NCBI GenBank assembly: GCA_963674665.2
Contig: CAXXPL010000003.1
Coordinates: 62,001 to 126,000, forward strand
From: G963674665 sp963674665
Lineage (GTDB): Bacteria; Desulfobacterota; Desulfovibrionia; Desulfovibrionales; Desulfovibrionaceae
DNA length: 64,000 nucleotides
Reading direction: 5' to 3'
The notes beneath the pieces are model-generated. The model saw nothing but the letters and a program-made list of their open reading frames with translations, was not told the origin of the DNA and did no database searches. Positions 48,565 to 57,994 of the stretch are shown piece by piece. Made by a program: the position numbers and the translations under genes. Numbering within the stretch: position 1 is the first letter of the stretch; each line of letters opens with the position of its first letter.

Positions 48565-50307
48565 ATGTCATCATTATCAACCACCTTGCGTATTTTTTTT
48601 TCCGACCGTACCAACCTTGTCAGCCTGTTGCCCGTGGCGCTGCTCATCACCCTTGTGGCCTTGCTGGCGGTTGACGTTCTTTTCTGGGACGAGTGGATGA
48701 TCTGGAGCAAGCTGCTCGAGGACATGGACCACGGACTCCCCTCCCTGGCCGACATGCTTGCCCAGCAGAACGAGCAGCGCAACTTCGCTGCCAGACTCTT
48801 CGGCCTCGTGTTCATGCCCATGTGCGGACTGAATCGCTACTGCGAGTACGGCGTCACCATCGCCCTGACCTTTGGCAACTGGCTGATGGTCCGCTCCATG
48901 TGGAAGAACACGCGTGATTTTTTCCAGCTTCGGGGCGGAACCTGGCTGCCGCTGTTTTTTTCGATTCTGTTGTTCTCAACCATCCAGTGGCAGGTCTTCA
49001 CCATGGGTGCGAACACGTCGATCGCACTTACCGTTGGGTGTCTGCTACTGGGGGCTTTGCTTCTCCAGAAGGGGCGGCTGGAGGCATGGCGCGTCATGCT
49101 GCTTATCCTCGTCGGCTGGCTCGGCTCCTTCAACTTTGCCAACGGCCTGTTCTACTGGATCCTCATGACCCCTTTGTTTCTGTTGGCCCATGAGGACAAA
49201 CGACGTATTTATGCGGCTTTGGCCGTGTTCCTGATTGCCGGGGCATTGGCCTGGGTTCTGTATTTTAGCGGTTACGTCAAACCGCCGCACCACCCCCCTC
49301 TCACCTATTCCCTGTCGAAACCTGTGTACTTCTTAGGCTTCTTTCTCAGCTATGTCGGAGCCCCCTTGGTGACCGACAAGAACCTCCTGGTGCTTGCGCT
49401 GGTGTTTGGCGCCCTGGCTCTGGGGCTGTTCCTCCGGCTCCTGTGGGTATATTGGCGCAAGGATCGCGCGGCTTTGACCGTCCTCGCCCCTTGGCTGGTG
49501 CTGGGGGTGTTCGCCCTGATGAGCAACGGCGCCACAACTCTGGGGCGTGCCGGACTTGGCGTGGATCACGCTCTGGAAAGCCGCTACACTGCCTTTGGCA
49601 ACATGTTTTGGTTGTGCCTTCTGGCCCTGTGGGCCGTGGGGAGGGAGCGGCTGCCTTTTTCCAGCGCCCCGCGTTGGATTTCGCGCTATCTTCCCGCTGC
49701 CTTGTGCGTGTTCATCGTGGGGTCGGTGCTCTCGGTCATCGTCATGTACAACCGCGTACCGCGCTTCGAAAAAGGGCGCGCCGAGCTGTACCGGCTGGAA
49801 GACAACAAGGCCCTGGCGGGTATCCTGCCCGACCCCAACTATTTGCGCCACATTCTGCCCATTTTCATGCGCCACCGGGTGGGGCCGTACCGCGATGTGA
49901 AGGATTTCTCCGAGTACACCCCCTATCACGGGGAGCCGGATGCCGCCGGAGCCGTGGAGAGCGTGACCACACTCCAGCCGGGAGGCGACGTGCCCAGCGG
50001 CGTACAGCTCGGGGGACACGCCTTTGACCCGGAGAGCAACAAACCCGCGAAGCGGGTCCTTTTTGCCAGCGGCGGCACAATTATTTTCGAGGCCAGACCC
50101 CTGACGGACGGCAGTTTCGAGGTGCTTATCCCCAGCGACTATCTGCCCCAGGCCGATCCTGACAGCGACTACTCCGCCGCCATCATGCCCCTGGCGGTTT
50201 TCGGAAACGATATGATGGCGCCCTTGTCCATGCCTGAGCCCATCCTCGACATGCCACGCCCCTGGTATCCACCGTTCGTGGTGAACAACTTTTTTTACAG
50301 CCAATAG
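48565..50307 (+). CDS. Large polytopic membrane protein, GT-C-like
   Basis: This 580-aa protein has roughly ten to twelve TM helices (for example LVSLLPVALLITLVALLAVD, LLFSTIQWQVFTMGANTSI, AALAVFLIAGALAWVLYFSG) and a soluble C-terminal domain of about 170 residues. An aspartate/acidic pair early in the first loop (DVLFWDEWMIW) is of the kind used by GT-C glycosyltransferases. No clear family motif beyond this. ATG 48565 is chosen as the first codon before a charged-then-hydrophobic start; an earlier ATG at 48508 is possible. It stands alone, convergent to the dsr operon. Confidence 0.6.
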   Translation: MSSLSTTLRIFFSDRTNLVSLLPVALLITLVALLAVDVLFWDEWMIWSKLLEDMDHGLPSLADMLAQQNEQRNFAARLFGLVFMPMCGLNRYCEYGVTIALTFGNWLMVRSMWKNTRDFFQLRGGTWLPLFFSILLFSTIQWQVFTMGANTSIALTVGCLLLGALLLQKGRLEAWRVMLLILVGWLGSFNFANGLFYWILMTPLFLLAHEDKRRIYAALAVFLIAGALAWVLYFSGYVKPPHHPPLTYSLSKPVYFLGFFLSYVGAPLVTDKNLLVLALVFGALALGLFLRLLWVYWRKDRAALTVLAPWLVLGVFALMSNGATTLGRAGLGVDHALESRYTAFGNMFWLCLLALWAVGRERLPFSSAPRWISRYLPAALCVFIVGSVLSVIVMYNRVPRFEKGRAELYRLEDNKALAGILPDPNYLRHILPIFMRHRVGPYRDVKDFSEYTPYHGEPDAAGAVESVTTLQPGGDVPSGVQLGGHAFDPESNKPAKRVLFASGGTIIFEARPLTDGSFEVLIPSDYLPQADPDSDYSAAIMPLAVFGNDMMAPLSMPEPILDMPRPWYPPFVVNNFFYSQ

Positions 50308-50509
50308 CGCGATATAGCAGAACAAATGATTACGACTGGGATATTTTTCCGAAACAGATTCTCCCCTGTGCGCCTCCCTTCCAATATTCTTTTTTGGAGT
50401 GAATGCTTAATAGGATCATCCCGCACACCTGCCCTTTCGACATATATGAACTGACGTACTCCCGCCCCCTGCTGCATCCTTCACCTGAACCATTGTTGCC
50501 AATAAGAAA

Positions 50510-50543
50510 GCCGGGAGAAGAACCATATGGTTCCGCCCCCGGC
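50510..50543 (-). terminator. Terminator of the dsr operon
   Basis: On the minus strand GCCGGG...GAACC-ATAT-GGTTC...CCCGGC forms a stem with a small internal loop, followed by TTTCTT. It lies about 27 bp after the dsrP stop. Confidence 0.8.
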
Positions 50544-50569
50544 GTATAAAGCCTCGGAGAAAGCGACCG

Positions 50570-51730
50570 CTACATGTGGCCGATTTCCTTTTTCACACCA
50601 ATGGCGATCTTCCAGAGCACGGTGAGGATCATGGCGCCTATGGCGTAGATGCCCACGGTGATGGCGAGCTCGGGGATGGTCGGGACGTATTCGGTGACAC
50701 CCTCGTACATGTTGGGCGTGAAACCGCCGACCAGCAGGCCGATACCCTTGTCGATCCAGGTGGCGATGACCAGAAGGGCCAGCGACCAGGGCAGCAGGTT
50801 GTGGTTGTCCCGCAGCTTGGGCGGAATCAGCAGGGCCAGGGACAGGAAGGCCAGAATCGTGGCTGTCCACATGAAGGGTACCCACTGGGAATGTCCCTCG
50901 AGACCGGAGAACAGGTACACGATGGAATGCATGTGCCCAGGAATATTGGAGTAGAAGGCGGTGAACAGCTCGAGCACGTAGAAGAACACGTTGATGCACA
51001 TCGCATAAGTGATGATCTTGGCCAGGGACTTGATTGCGTCCGTGCCGGGATCGAACTTGGTGAGCTTCTTCAGCACAAAGGCCAGCAGCAGCAGAATCGC
51101 GGGTCCGGAACAGAACGCCGAAGACAGGAAGCGGGCGGCCATGATGGCGGTGAGCCAGTAATGGCGGCCGGGAACACCGGCGTACAGAAAGGCCGTGACC
51201 GTGTGGATGCTGACTGCCCAGATGACCGAGAGGTACACGAAGAACTTGATCCACTTGGGAGGATCAACCTCGAAGCGCTCGGACTGCAGGGTCACCCAGC
51301 CGACCAGCAGGTTGATGAACAGGTAGCCGTTGAGCACGATCATATCCCAGAACAGGATCGAACCGGGAGTCGGGTGGAAGATCACGTTCATGGCGCGTTG
51401 CGGTTGCCCGAGGTCCACAATGATGAACAACAGGCACATGGAGACTGCGGCGATGGCCATGAACTCTCCCAGGATGATCATTTTCTTGAACGGCTTGTAA
51501 TGGTGGAAGTAGTACGGAAGCACCAGCATTACGGCCGAGGCGGCAACACCGACCAGGTAGGTGAACTGGGCGATGTAGAATCCCCAGGACACGTCACGGC
51601 TCATCCCAGTCAGTTGGAGGCCGAAGAGGACCTGGAAGACGTATGCAATGACGCCCACCGAAGCGATGCCGCCAAGAAAAAGCAACCAAATCCAATAGCT
51701 CGGTGGTCCCTTGATGGCTTTTTCGAGCAT
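50570..51730 (-). CDS. dsrP: DsrP, NrfD-type membrane subunit
   Basis: This 386-aa polytopic protein of the NrfD/PsrC family has about ten TM helices (IWLLFLGGIASVGVIAYVFQ, ASAVMLVLPYYFHHYKPFKK, ELAITVGIYAIGAMILTVLW). It is the quinone-interacting subunit of the DsrMKJOP transmembrane complex, partnering the ferredoxin-like DsrO. It is the last gene of the operon, starting 13 bases after dsrO, and is followed by a terminator. Confidence 0.95.
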   Translation of the reverse strand: MLEKAIKGPPSYWIWLLFLGGIASVGVIAYVFQVLFGLQLTGMSRDVSWGFYIAQFTYLVGVAASAVMLVLPYYFHHYKPFKKMIILGEFMAIAAVSMCLLFIIVDLGQPQRAMNVIFHPTPGSILFWDMIVLNGYLFINLLVGWVTLQSERFEVDPPKWIKFFVYLSVIWAVSIHTVTAFLYAGVPGRHYWLTAIMAARFLSSAFCSGPAILLLLAFVLKKLTKFDPGTDAIKSLAKIITYAMCINVFFYVLELFTAFYSNIPGHMHSIVYLFSGLEGHSQWVPFMWTATILAFLSLALLIPPKLRDNHNLLPWSLALLVIATWIDKGIGLLVGGFTPNMYEGVTEYVPTIPELAITVGIYAIGAMILTVLWKIAIGVKKEIGHM

Positions 51731-51743
51731 TTCTCAGCCTCCA

Positions 51744-52526
51744 TTAAATGATGTAGTACACGCTGGGTTCAGTTCCCAGCGAGGGTTTACGGCGGATGGC
51801 GAAGTTCTCTTTCAGGGCCTGGCGGACTTCGGAGTCCGGATCGTCCAGGTCACCGAACAGGATCTTGCCCTCGGACGCTTCAACACAGAGTGGCTTCAGC
51901 CCCTTGGCCAAGCGCTCCACACAGAAATCGCATTTCTCGACCACGCCCCGCATCCTGGTGGGATATTCGGGGTTTTCCGGAAACTCCAGATGCGGCCGGG
52001 GATCCATGAAGTTGAAACTGCGCGAGCCGAAAGGACAGGCCGCCATGCAAAACCGGCAACCGATGCAGCGGTGCATGTCCATCATAACGATGCCGTCATT
52101 GGCGCGCTTGAAGGTCGCCTTTGTGGGGCAGACGCGCACGCAGGGCGGGTTCTCGCAGTGATTGCACAGCAGCAGGAACTCCCTGTGCTCCACCTCTTCG
52201 GAAAGATGGTGGTTGGGCTTTTCCGGAAAGGAGTGATGGAAGCTGTCGGTCCAGATCCACTTGACGTCCTGTTTGGTGCCGATCTTGGGTACGTTATGGA
52301 AGCGGTGGCAGGCATCGATGCACGCCTGAAGCTCCTCGTGGGATTCGAAAGCCCTGGTGTCGATGACCATTGCCCAGTGGGTTGCGGTGAGGGCGTCCGG
52401 ACCGGGAGCGTATTCCTGGGCATTGGCGTTCGCGCCTATGCCCGCTACGTCGAGCAAGGTTCCAGCGCCGAGACCCAAGGCCGAGATACCGGCGGTCTTG
52501 ATGAAGTCTCTTCTGCTTTTATTCAT
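51744..52526 (-). CDS. dsrO: DsrO, periplasmic [4Fe-4S] ferredoxin-like subunit
   Basis: This 260-aa protein has a Tat signal (KSRRDFIKTAGISALGLGAG). It carries four-cluster type ferredoxin motifs: CNHCENPPCVRVCP, CIGCRFCMAACPFGS, and CDFCVERLAKGLKPLCVEAC-like terminal set (CVEAS here). It transfers electrons between DsrJ heme and DsrP. ATG 52526 overlaps the dsrJ stop (ATGA) and starts with the twin-arginine sequence, whereas a longer frame adds 23 residues unlike any signal. Confidence 0.93.
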   Translation of the reverse strand: MNKSRRDFIKTAGISALGLGAGTLLDVAGIGANANAQEYAPGPDALTATHWAMVIDTRAFESHEELQACIDACHRFHNVPKIGTKQDVKWIWTDSFHHSFPEKPNHHLSEEVEHREFLLLCNHCENPPCVRVCPTKATFKRANDGIVMMDMHRCIGCRFCMAACPFGSRSFNFMDPRPHLEFPENPEYPTRMRGVVEKCDFCVERLAKGLKPLCVEASEGKILFGDLDDPDSEVRQALKENFAIRRKPSLGTEPSVYYII

Positions 52527-52909
52527 CAGTTGTTCCCCTTTGGCTCGAGATGGCAGCTCCAGCAGTACGGAGACACGCTGTTGGTATCGTGGCACTTGTC
52601 ACAGAATTCAGCCTTGTTGGTGTGGCATTTCATGCAGGTGTTCTGCAGGCTGATGTCGTACTGCTTGCCATCGGCGGCGGTGTAAACATGATTTCCTTCG
52701 CGAACGACCATGTCGCGCCAGTGATCCAGAAGCTGCATATGCTCCTTGCGCATGAACTCGGTATCTTCAATACACTTGTCCATGCCCTTGGGCAGCTTGA
52801 GTTCAGGCTGCGCGTAACTGTCCCCCGCTACGAGGTTGTAGAGGAAGGGGGCGAGCATGAATGCGGCAAAGACCACTATTCCTGTAATGACATATTTGCC
52901 GTTATACAT
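52526..52909 (-). CDS. dsrJ: DsrJ, triheme cytochrome c
   Basis: This 127-aa protein has an uncleaved N-terminal TM (YVITGIVVFAAFMLAPFLYN) and three CxxCH heme sites: CMKCH, CDKCH and CWSCH. Cys46 in MDKCIEDTEFMRKEHM corresponds to the cysteine reported as an unusual heme ligand in DsrJ of sulfur oxidisers. It is the periplasmic electron-carrying subunit. It is preceded by dsrK (2 bp gap) and overlaps dsrO by one base. Confidence 0.94.
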   Translation of the reverse strand: MYNGKYVITGIVVFAAFMLAPFLYNLVAGDSYAQPELKLPKGMDKCIEDTEFMRKEHMQLLDHWRDMVVREGNHVYTAADGKQYDISLQNTCMKCHTNKAEFCDKCHDTNSVSPYCWSCHLEPKGNN

Positions 52910-52911
52910 GG

Positions 52912-54522
52912 CTATTCATCCTCCATTCCGGGCAGATCTTCCTGCCTGAGGTCCATGGTGCGCTTTTTCTCGCCCTTCATGACCAGGGCGTTGGCCACGA
53001 GTTCGTGCACACCGCAGATCTGGACTCCAGGAGCCCAATAGTCGGCCAGCGGGATGAGCGTGGCGCGGTCGATGGCACAAATGCAGGACATCATGTTCAC
53101 GCCGTGCTTGTCCTGAACGTATTTCAGGGCATTGCCGCGGGGCAGTCCGCCGCGCATGCGCAGCTCCAGAATTTCATCCGTGTTCAGTCCCGAGCCGCCG
53201 GAGCAGCAGAAGGTCTGCTCGCGAATGGTATTCTCGGGCATCTCGTAGAAGTTGTTGACCACGTTCTTAAGCACGTACCGCGGTTCCTCGAGGAGCCCCA
53301 TGCCGCGGGCCGGGTTGCACGAGTCGTGGAACGTGACCTTGAGGTGATCGTTACGGCTGGGATCGAGGCGCAGCTTGTTGTGCTTGATCAGGTCCGAGGT
53401 GAACTCGGTGATGTGCACCATCTTGGTTGCCGCGGCGTTCTTGAACACCGTGCCGGTGATGGGGCTGTAAGGGGTCACCATGTTCGGGGGCGTGGGGCCG
53501 TTGTGGGTCTCCATGTACTGGTTGATGACGCGCCACATGTGGCCGCACTCGCCACCCAGGATCCACTTGGCGCCCAGGCGCTCGGCTTCGTGATACATCT
53601 TGGCGTTGAGCTTCTTCATCATCTCGTGGCTGGTGAAGAGCCCGAAGTTGCCGCCTTCCGAAGCGTAGGTGCTGAGGGTGTAGTCCAGGCCGATTTCGTG
53701 GAAGAGCATCAGGTACCCCATGAAGGTGTAGATGCCCGGGTCCGCGAACACGTCGCCCGAAGGGGTGATGAACAGGACTTCGTGGCCCTTTTCGTTGAAG
53801 GGGGGCTTGATCTTGATGCCCGTGATTTCCTCGATGTCGTCGCAGAGGAACTCCACTATGTCCTTGAAGGCGTGGGGCTGGATGCCGAGGTGGTTGCCGG
53901 TGCGGTTACAGTTGCGCACGGGTTCCATCATCCAGTTGATATTGATGCCCAGGAGCTGCAGCAGTTCGCGGGCCATCATGGTGATTTCGCAGGTATCGAT
54001 GCCGTAGGGGCAGAACAGCGAACAGCGCCGGCATTCCGTGCACTGGTAGAAGTACATGAACCATTCTTTGATCACATCGATGGTCAACGGACGAGCGCCG
54101 TTGAGCTTGCCCAGGATCTTACCGAACAGGGTGAAGTCGTTGCGGTAGATGGAGCGCAGCAGCTCGGCGCGAAGAACGGGCATGTTCTTGGGGTCGCCGC
54201 CGCCGATGAAAAAGTGACACTTGTCGGCGCAGGCGCCGCAGCGCACGCAAATGTCCATGAACACCTTAAAGGAGCGGTACTTGTCCAGGCGTTCCCGGAA
54301 ACCATCATGAACGATCTGCCACCAGTTCTCGGGAAGTTTCCAGTCCTCGTCCATGGGGGACCATTCGCGGGGATTGGGGAAATTGAGGTCCCTGAGTACA
54401 TCGGCTTTGGCAGGGTAGCAGAAGTTGCCATCCCGGAACACCGGCTTGTCATCCATCCAGTGCCCCTGGGGCATGCTGTGGCTGAATTTCAACAATTCTT
54501 CTGGGGTAGGTACGTTGGCCAT
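52912..54522 (-). CDS. dsrK: DsrK, HdrD-like iron-sulfur catalytic subunit
   Basis: This 536-aa cytoplasmic subunit is related to heterodisulfide reductase HdrD. It carries two ferredoxin-type clusters (CVRCGACADKCHFF, CTECRRCSLFCPYGID) and CCG-type catalytic-cluster cysteines (GGECGHMWR, DSCNPARG, TFCCSGGSG, MSCICAIDRA). It is proposed to reduce the DsrC trisulfide with electrons from DsrM. It starts nine bases after dsrM; length and motifs are normal. Confidence 0.95.
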   Translation of the reverse strand: MANVPTPEELLKFSHSMPQGHWMDDKPVFRDGNFCYPAKADVLRDLNFPNPREWSPMDEDWKLPENWWQIVHDGFRERLDKYRSFKVFMDICVRCGACADKCHFFIGGGDPKNMPVLRAELLRSIYRNDFTLFGKILGKLNGARPLTIDVIKEWFMYFYQCTECRRCSLFCPYGIDTCEITMMARELLQLLGININWMMEPVRNCNRTGNHLGIQPHAFKDIVEFLCDDIEEITGIKIKPPFNEKGHEVLFITPSGDVFADPGIYTFMGYLMLFHEIGLDYTLSTYASEGGNFGLFTSHEMMKKLNAKMYHEAERLGAKWILGGECGHMWRVINQYMETHNGPTPPNMVTPYSPITGTVFKNAAATKMVHITEFTSDLIKHNKLRLDPSRNDHLKVTFHDSCNPARGMGLLEEPRYVLKNVVNNFYEMPENTIREQTFCCSGGSGLNTDEILELRMRGGLPRGNALKYVQDKHGVNMMSCICAIDRATLIPLADYWAPGVQICGVHELVANALVMKGEKKRTMDLRQEDLPGMEDE

Positions 54523-54531
54523 GGGTACTCC

Positions 54532-55545
54532 TTATTCTTCCGCAGCGGTTTCTTCCGGCATTTTCTCGACAGGGAGACCGACCTCGATCATGTGATCCCT
54601 GAAATCATCCTCATATGCCGCATACGTGTGGAACTTTTTGGGCGGGTTCCAGGGGTTGTCCCAGTGTACCGCGCGGGAATTGTTGGGAAGGTTTCTGGTC
54701 GGGCTCATGAAGATCCCCCCCATGTGCATCAGCTTGCTGAAGGGGAAGTAGATCAGCAGAACACTGACCAGAAAGAGATGCATGTAGAAGATGGGCCCCA
54801 CTCCCTCGGGGGTGGCCGGGGAGAGGGATACCAGACCCATGGTCAGGACCTTGACCGAGGCGATGTCGGTCTTGCCGAAGTATCGCATCCAGATTCCGGT
54901 GCCGGCGATACCCAGGATAAGGAACAGCGGGAAATAGTCCGAGAGCAGCGAAATGTAGCGTACCTTGTCATCGAACACCCTACGCAGGAGCAAAAAGCTC
55001 ACCGCCACGACCAGGATGATGCTGGACTGGTAGAGCCGCGGCACACCGATCTGCATGATGCCGTCGAAAAATTCCATGATGGTGACGAAGAAAGGAACGG
55101 GTTCAAAGAAAAACCTGAAGTGACGCAGAAAAACTGTGAGGAACGCGTAGTGGAAGAGCAACGCGAACAGCCAAAGCCACTTTGATGAGAAATAGGTAAC
55201 ACGGGGACCGGGTTTGATGCTGGTGGACGTGTTCCTGAACAGGGTACGGAAAAGGAAGACTTCGGTGAACATCCGCACCACGGCCCAGCCTTTGGTGGGC
55301 GGGTTGTCGATGGGGTTGCTCTTGATCCAGTCAAAGCTCTTTTCCTGCCCGCCGGTGGTGGGAATGCTGAAAGGCACTGGCGAACGAGCCCAGTCCAGGA
55401 TTCGGTAGATGAATCCTCCTACGAAGATGACCACTGCCGCATAGGGGATAATCGTCCCGAACAGTGACTGGTAGCCGAGCTGTGCGCCGAGGTAGCCTAT
55501 GTACCCCAGGGCACAGACGACCAAAAAGGAAATAAAAAATGCCAT
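54532..55545 (-). CDS. dsrM: DsrM, membrane cytochrome b subunit
   Basis: This 337-aa NarI-like protein has five or six TM helices (AFFISFLVVCALGYIGYLGA, IIPYAAVVIFVGGFIYRIL, WLWLFALLFHYAFLTVFLRH, GPIFYMHLFLVSVLLIYFPF) with histidines placed in TM segments (LFHYAFL, FYMHLFL, SKLMHM) as heme b ligands. It passes electrons from menaquinol to DsrK. It is the first Dsr gene after an RsbRD_N-type gene. The frame is intact. Confidence 0.94.
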   Translation of the reverse strand: MAFFISFLVVCALGYIGYLGAQLGYQSLFGTIIPYAAVVIFVGGFIYRILDWARSPVPFSIPTTGGQEKSFDWIKSNPIDNPPTKGWAVVRMFTEVFLFRTLFRNTSTSIKPGPRVTYFSSKWLWLFALLFHYAFLTVFLRHFRFFFEPVPFFVTIMEFFDGIMQIGVPRLYQSSIILVVAVSFLLLRRVFDDKVRYISLLSDYFPLFLILGIAGTGIWMRYFGKTDIASVKVLTMGLVSLSPATPEGVGPIFYMHLFLVSVLLIYFPFSKLMHMGGIFMSPTRNLPNNSRAVHWDNPWNPPKKFHTYAAYEDDFRDHMIEVGLPVEKMPEETAAEE

Positions 55546-55572
55546 GCCGTTACCTCGCTTCCTCTAAGGCTG

Positions 55573-56112
55573 TCATGGGTTAGTGGGGTCCGGTTCCTCT
55601 GCCGATATCTCCAGGATCAGACCCGCACGGCGCAACAGACTGGCCTGCCGGTTCTTGATCTCGTCGACACGCATGGAAAAAATCTTTTTTTGGCATTGTG
55701 CAAAAATGTCAAATGAAATCAGCGCCAAGCTATCGATTTTTGACTCAAATTGCAACAGCTCTCGCACCAGACGGGGGTCGTCAAGATGAGCATCCAATTT
55801 CTCGCGCAGCAGACTCTTGAGCAGATAAACAATGCCCACAGCCTTGGTAGGGGTAAACTCCTGGACTGCCCGGACCCGCATGAGGTCGTCCAGAGGCTCA
55901 TAAACCTTTTCGCTGTCGAGCCCATCTTCAAGCACCGCATCCACGATCCTGGGGACAGCCTCTATTGTCCTATGCCTTACAGGGTTGGCGAACTGATCCT
56001 TCTGGCGCCGCATGAAGCCCACTGTATCCAGGGGGTAGGTCCTGAAAATGGCTTCGGTCCATTGTTCGACAATCTCGTCCCGCTTTTCTCGCAACAACTC
56101 CAATATCGACAT
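55573..56112 (-). CDS. RsbRD_N-domain protein heading the dsr operon
   Basis: This 179-aa protein starts at ATG 56112 (GAGGAG site) with an all-helical RsbRD N-terminal domain: ILELLREKRDEIVEQWTEAIFRTYPLDTVGF, VLEDGLDSEKVYEPLDDLMRVRAVQEFTPTKAVGIVYLLK. No STAS domain is attached. The domain is a sensor module in stressosome proteins. Its place 27 bp upstream of dsrM and after the operon promoter suggests a role in Dsr complex control or assembly. No partner kinase is near. Confidence 0.85.
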   Translation of the reverse strand: MSILELLREKRDEIVEQWTEAIFRTYPLDTVGFMRRQKDQFANPVRHRTIEAVPRIVDAVLEDGLDSEKVYEPLDDLMRVRAVQEFTPTKAVGIVYLLKSLLREKLDAHLDDPRLVRELLQFESKIDSLALISFDIFAQCQKKIFSMRVDEIKNRQASLLRRAGLILEISAEEPDPTNP

Positions 56113-56173
56113 AGTTCTCCTCGACAAAGGGCCTTCCCGACCGGAGAAGTCCTTCCCGGTGCAACGACACCCT

Positions 56174-56203
56174 GCTATACTTTGTTTTTCCACGTTTGTC
56201 CAA
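56174..56203 (-). promoter_or_regulatory. Probable dsr operon promoter
   Basis: On the minus strand TTGGAC (complement of 56198-56203) and TATAGC (complement of 56174-56179) are separated by 18 bp, 60 bp before the ATG of the first gene. Good match to a sigma-70 promoter; the start point is inferred. Confidence 0.55.
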
Positions 56204-56468
56204 AAAAAAACAATGTTCTGTCCTGGCCCATTCATTCCCAGTATGTATAAAGACTTATAGCAGCGATATGCCCCCTCCCGAACAGCCGATCCATGATGGG
56301 TAGCCCATGTGTTTTCTCTTGATAACTCCCTCTATTTAAAAGTAATATCCTTATCATTCAGGGCCATGGCCGGGATTGGTCAAACGGCTTCCTGGTCATT
56401 CATGCATCCCTTCCCGATATCAGAACAATTGATCATAAAATACGTGGCAGTCGCATAATATCCGATGA

Positions 56469-57266
56469 TCAGGCAAGGCGCTCCCGTCTGATGCCTTCAT
56501 AGGCCTCGCGCACCTCGTCCCTCCCGTATGTGCGCTCCAGCCGGCGATAGATGAAGTGTCCCAAGGCCTTGTCCTGGAAAAGGCTGATGAACACCCCGTT
56601 CACTACCGCGCCCCCCGCAGCCCCGATCAAGGGAATCGCTCCTGCCAGGACCTTCTCCTCCACCACGATGCTGAACCTCGACGCGATGCTTTGGGTCAAC
56701 CGGATGAGCACCGGAGGCGCCTTGCGCCGGGCCGCATCCGAGGCGAGCCAGAGGGAGGTGGCGCGGATGTTCTGGGAGAGCGCGACCCGCGTGTTCAGAT
56801 AGCGTGACGCCTTGTCCAGGGTCTTTCCCCCGCCCCCAAGGGCGAACACTTCCAGACAGGCCAGCCGCGTCTGATAATCCGCAGGGTTTTCACCCTGGGA
56901 ACGGGCTATCTGCCCCACGGAGCGAATGATCAGGGTGGTGGAAACGGGAAGCTCCAGCGCGAGTCCCGGAAGCCCGAAAAAGCCGCCCGAGGCTCCGGCA
57001 CCCACCACAGCCAGGCGGTGAAGGTTGTTCCAGCGCCATCCGCTACGTCCCAGGCTGCCGCAGGCAAGGCTGGCGGCCAGGCGCATGGCGCCCATGGAGA
57101 CCCGCTCCACGCCTCGATGCACGGGTTTTGGCAGTAAATCGAAAAGATAGTCGACAGGCCTTCCGAGGAGGTCCACGATACGCTGCGTGAACCCCACGTG
57201 TTCGAGTAGATATTCGGCCCGGGTCAGGGCCTTGTAGTCCTCGGAATCCGGCCTGATCACGCCCAT
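56469..57266 (-). CDS. EcsC-family protein
   Basis: This is a 265-aa protein with EcsC-type pattern: KALTRAEYLLEHVGFTQRIV, LDLLPKPVHRGVERVSMGAMRLAASLA, GFFGLPGLALELPVSTTLIIRSVGQIA, FALGGGGKTLDKASRYLNTR, and IPLIGAAGGAVVNGVFISLFQDKALGHF. It is amphipathic and Gly-rich, possibly membrane associated. ATG 57266 sits just after the small upstream gene's stop. Function of the family is unknown. Confidence 0.8.
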   Translation of the reverse strand: MGVIRPDSEDYKALTRAEYLLEHVGFTQRIVDLLGRPVDYLFDLLPKPVHRGVERVSMGAMRLAASLACGSLGRSGWRWNNLHRLAVVGAGASGGFFGLPGLALELPVSTTLIIRSVGQIARSQGENPADYQTRLACLEVFALGGGGKTLDKASRYLNTRVALSQNIRATSLWLASDAARRKAPPVLIRLTQSIASRFSIVVEEKVLAGAIPLIGAAGGAVVNGVFISLFQDKALGHFIYRRLERTYGRDEVREAYEGIRRERLA

Positions 57267-57271
57267 GGGGA

Positions 57272-57619
57272 TCAGATCACTCCCTTGACCAGGGAGAAGG
57301 CGGGAGCGCCCAGAGGGATCGTGACGCCTTCCGGATAAAACCCCTTCAGCAGGGCATTGATCCACTGGCGGGATGTTTCGATGTTGCGCAGCACCAGCTC
57401 ACCGCCCTCCTCACGGTTCAGGCATTCGTATTCCCCCACCGTGACCTCCAAGGGTTCGGACTCCCCCTTGAGCAGTACCTCGATTTTCATCGTGCCTTGG
57501 TCCGGCACCACTTGCAGCTTGAGCATGGTTCCTATTCCTTTGAGCAGCGTATTGTTGAGGTAGGTTGTGGCCAGGTAGCTGACCGTGGATGACAAACCTC
57601 GCTTCAAGGCTATGCCCAT
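57272..57619 (-). CDS. Small partner of the EcsC-like gene, unknown
   Basis: This is a 115-aa protein beginning GIALKRGLSSTVSYLATTYLNNTLLKGIGT, then a beta-rich domain (LKLQVVPDQGTMKIEVLLKG, LEVTVGEYECLNREEGGELV, RNIETSRQWINALLKGFYPE). It is five bases upstream of EcsC on the same strand. It looks like a small lipid- or protein-binding domain. The start is uncertain (a TTG eight codons upstream is possible). Confidence 0.55.
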   Translation of the reverse strand: MGIALKRGLSSTVSYLATTYLNNTLLKGIGTMLKLQVVPDQGTMKIEVLLKGESEPLEVTVGEYECLNREEGGELVLRNIETSRQWINALLKGFYPEGVTIPLGAPAFSLVKGVI

Positions 57620-57797
57620 GTATCGATCCTTTGTTACAGCCAAAGAAAGAAGAACGCCCTATCAAGGGGCATTCCGCGAGTTTCCGCAAACCAAGGGCTG
57701 ATATACTTCCGCTGCCACTGGTGTCAATGAATCTCGTTTTTGCCGCAGATTCAGGGTTTCCGGCTGCTCTTCCGGTCCGCATCAAGTCACAAGGGCA

Positions 57798-57826
57798 TTG
57801 TGCGGGCAATTCCCAAAAGGTATAAT
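57798..57826 (+). promoter_or_regulatory. Probable trmFO promoter
   Basis: TTGTGC (57798-57803) and TATAAT (57821-57826) with a 17-bp spacer, upstream of a structured leader containing a GGACG...CGTCC pairing near 57863-57900. Confidence 0.65.
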
Positions 57827-57994
57827 GCCCATCTCCGGACGACCTTGAAATCGCCGTACCCTGGACGACGGGCTCTTTTAAGCCCTAAGGGCCCCGTCCT
57901 CCTCCCGGCTGGTTGCCTTTCCCGTCAAGATGGTCTAGCAGGCTTGTTCGCGGCAACGCGACCACATCCACCCCAAACTCAAACACCCAACAAT

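Noticed and set aside
53005..55185. A 726-codon open frame antisense to dsrK/dsrM
   Set aside because: It is a mirror of GC-rich coding sequence; the opposite strand encodes well-recognised Dsr subunits, and the antisense protein has low-complexity composition and no family features.
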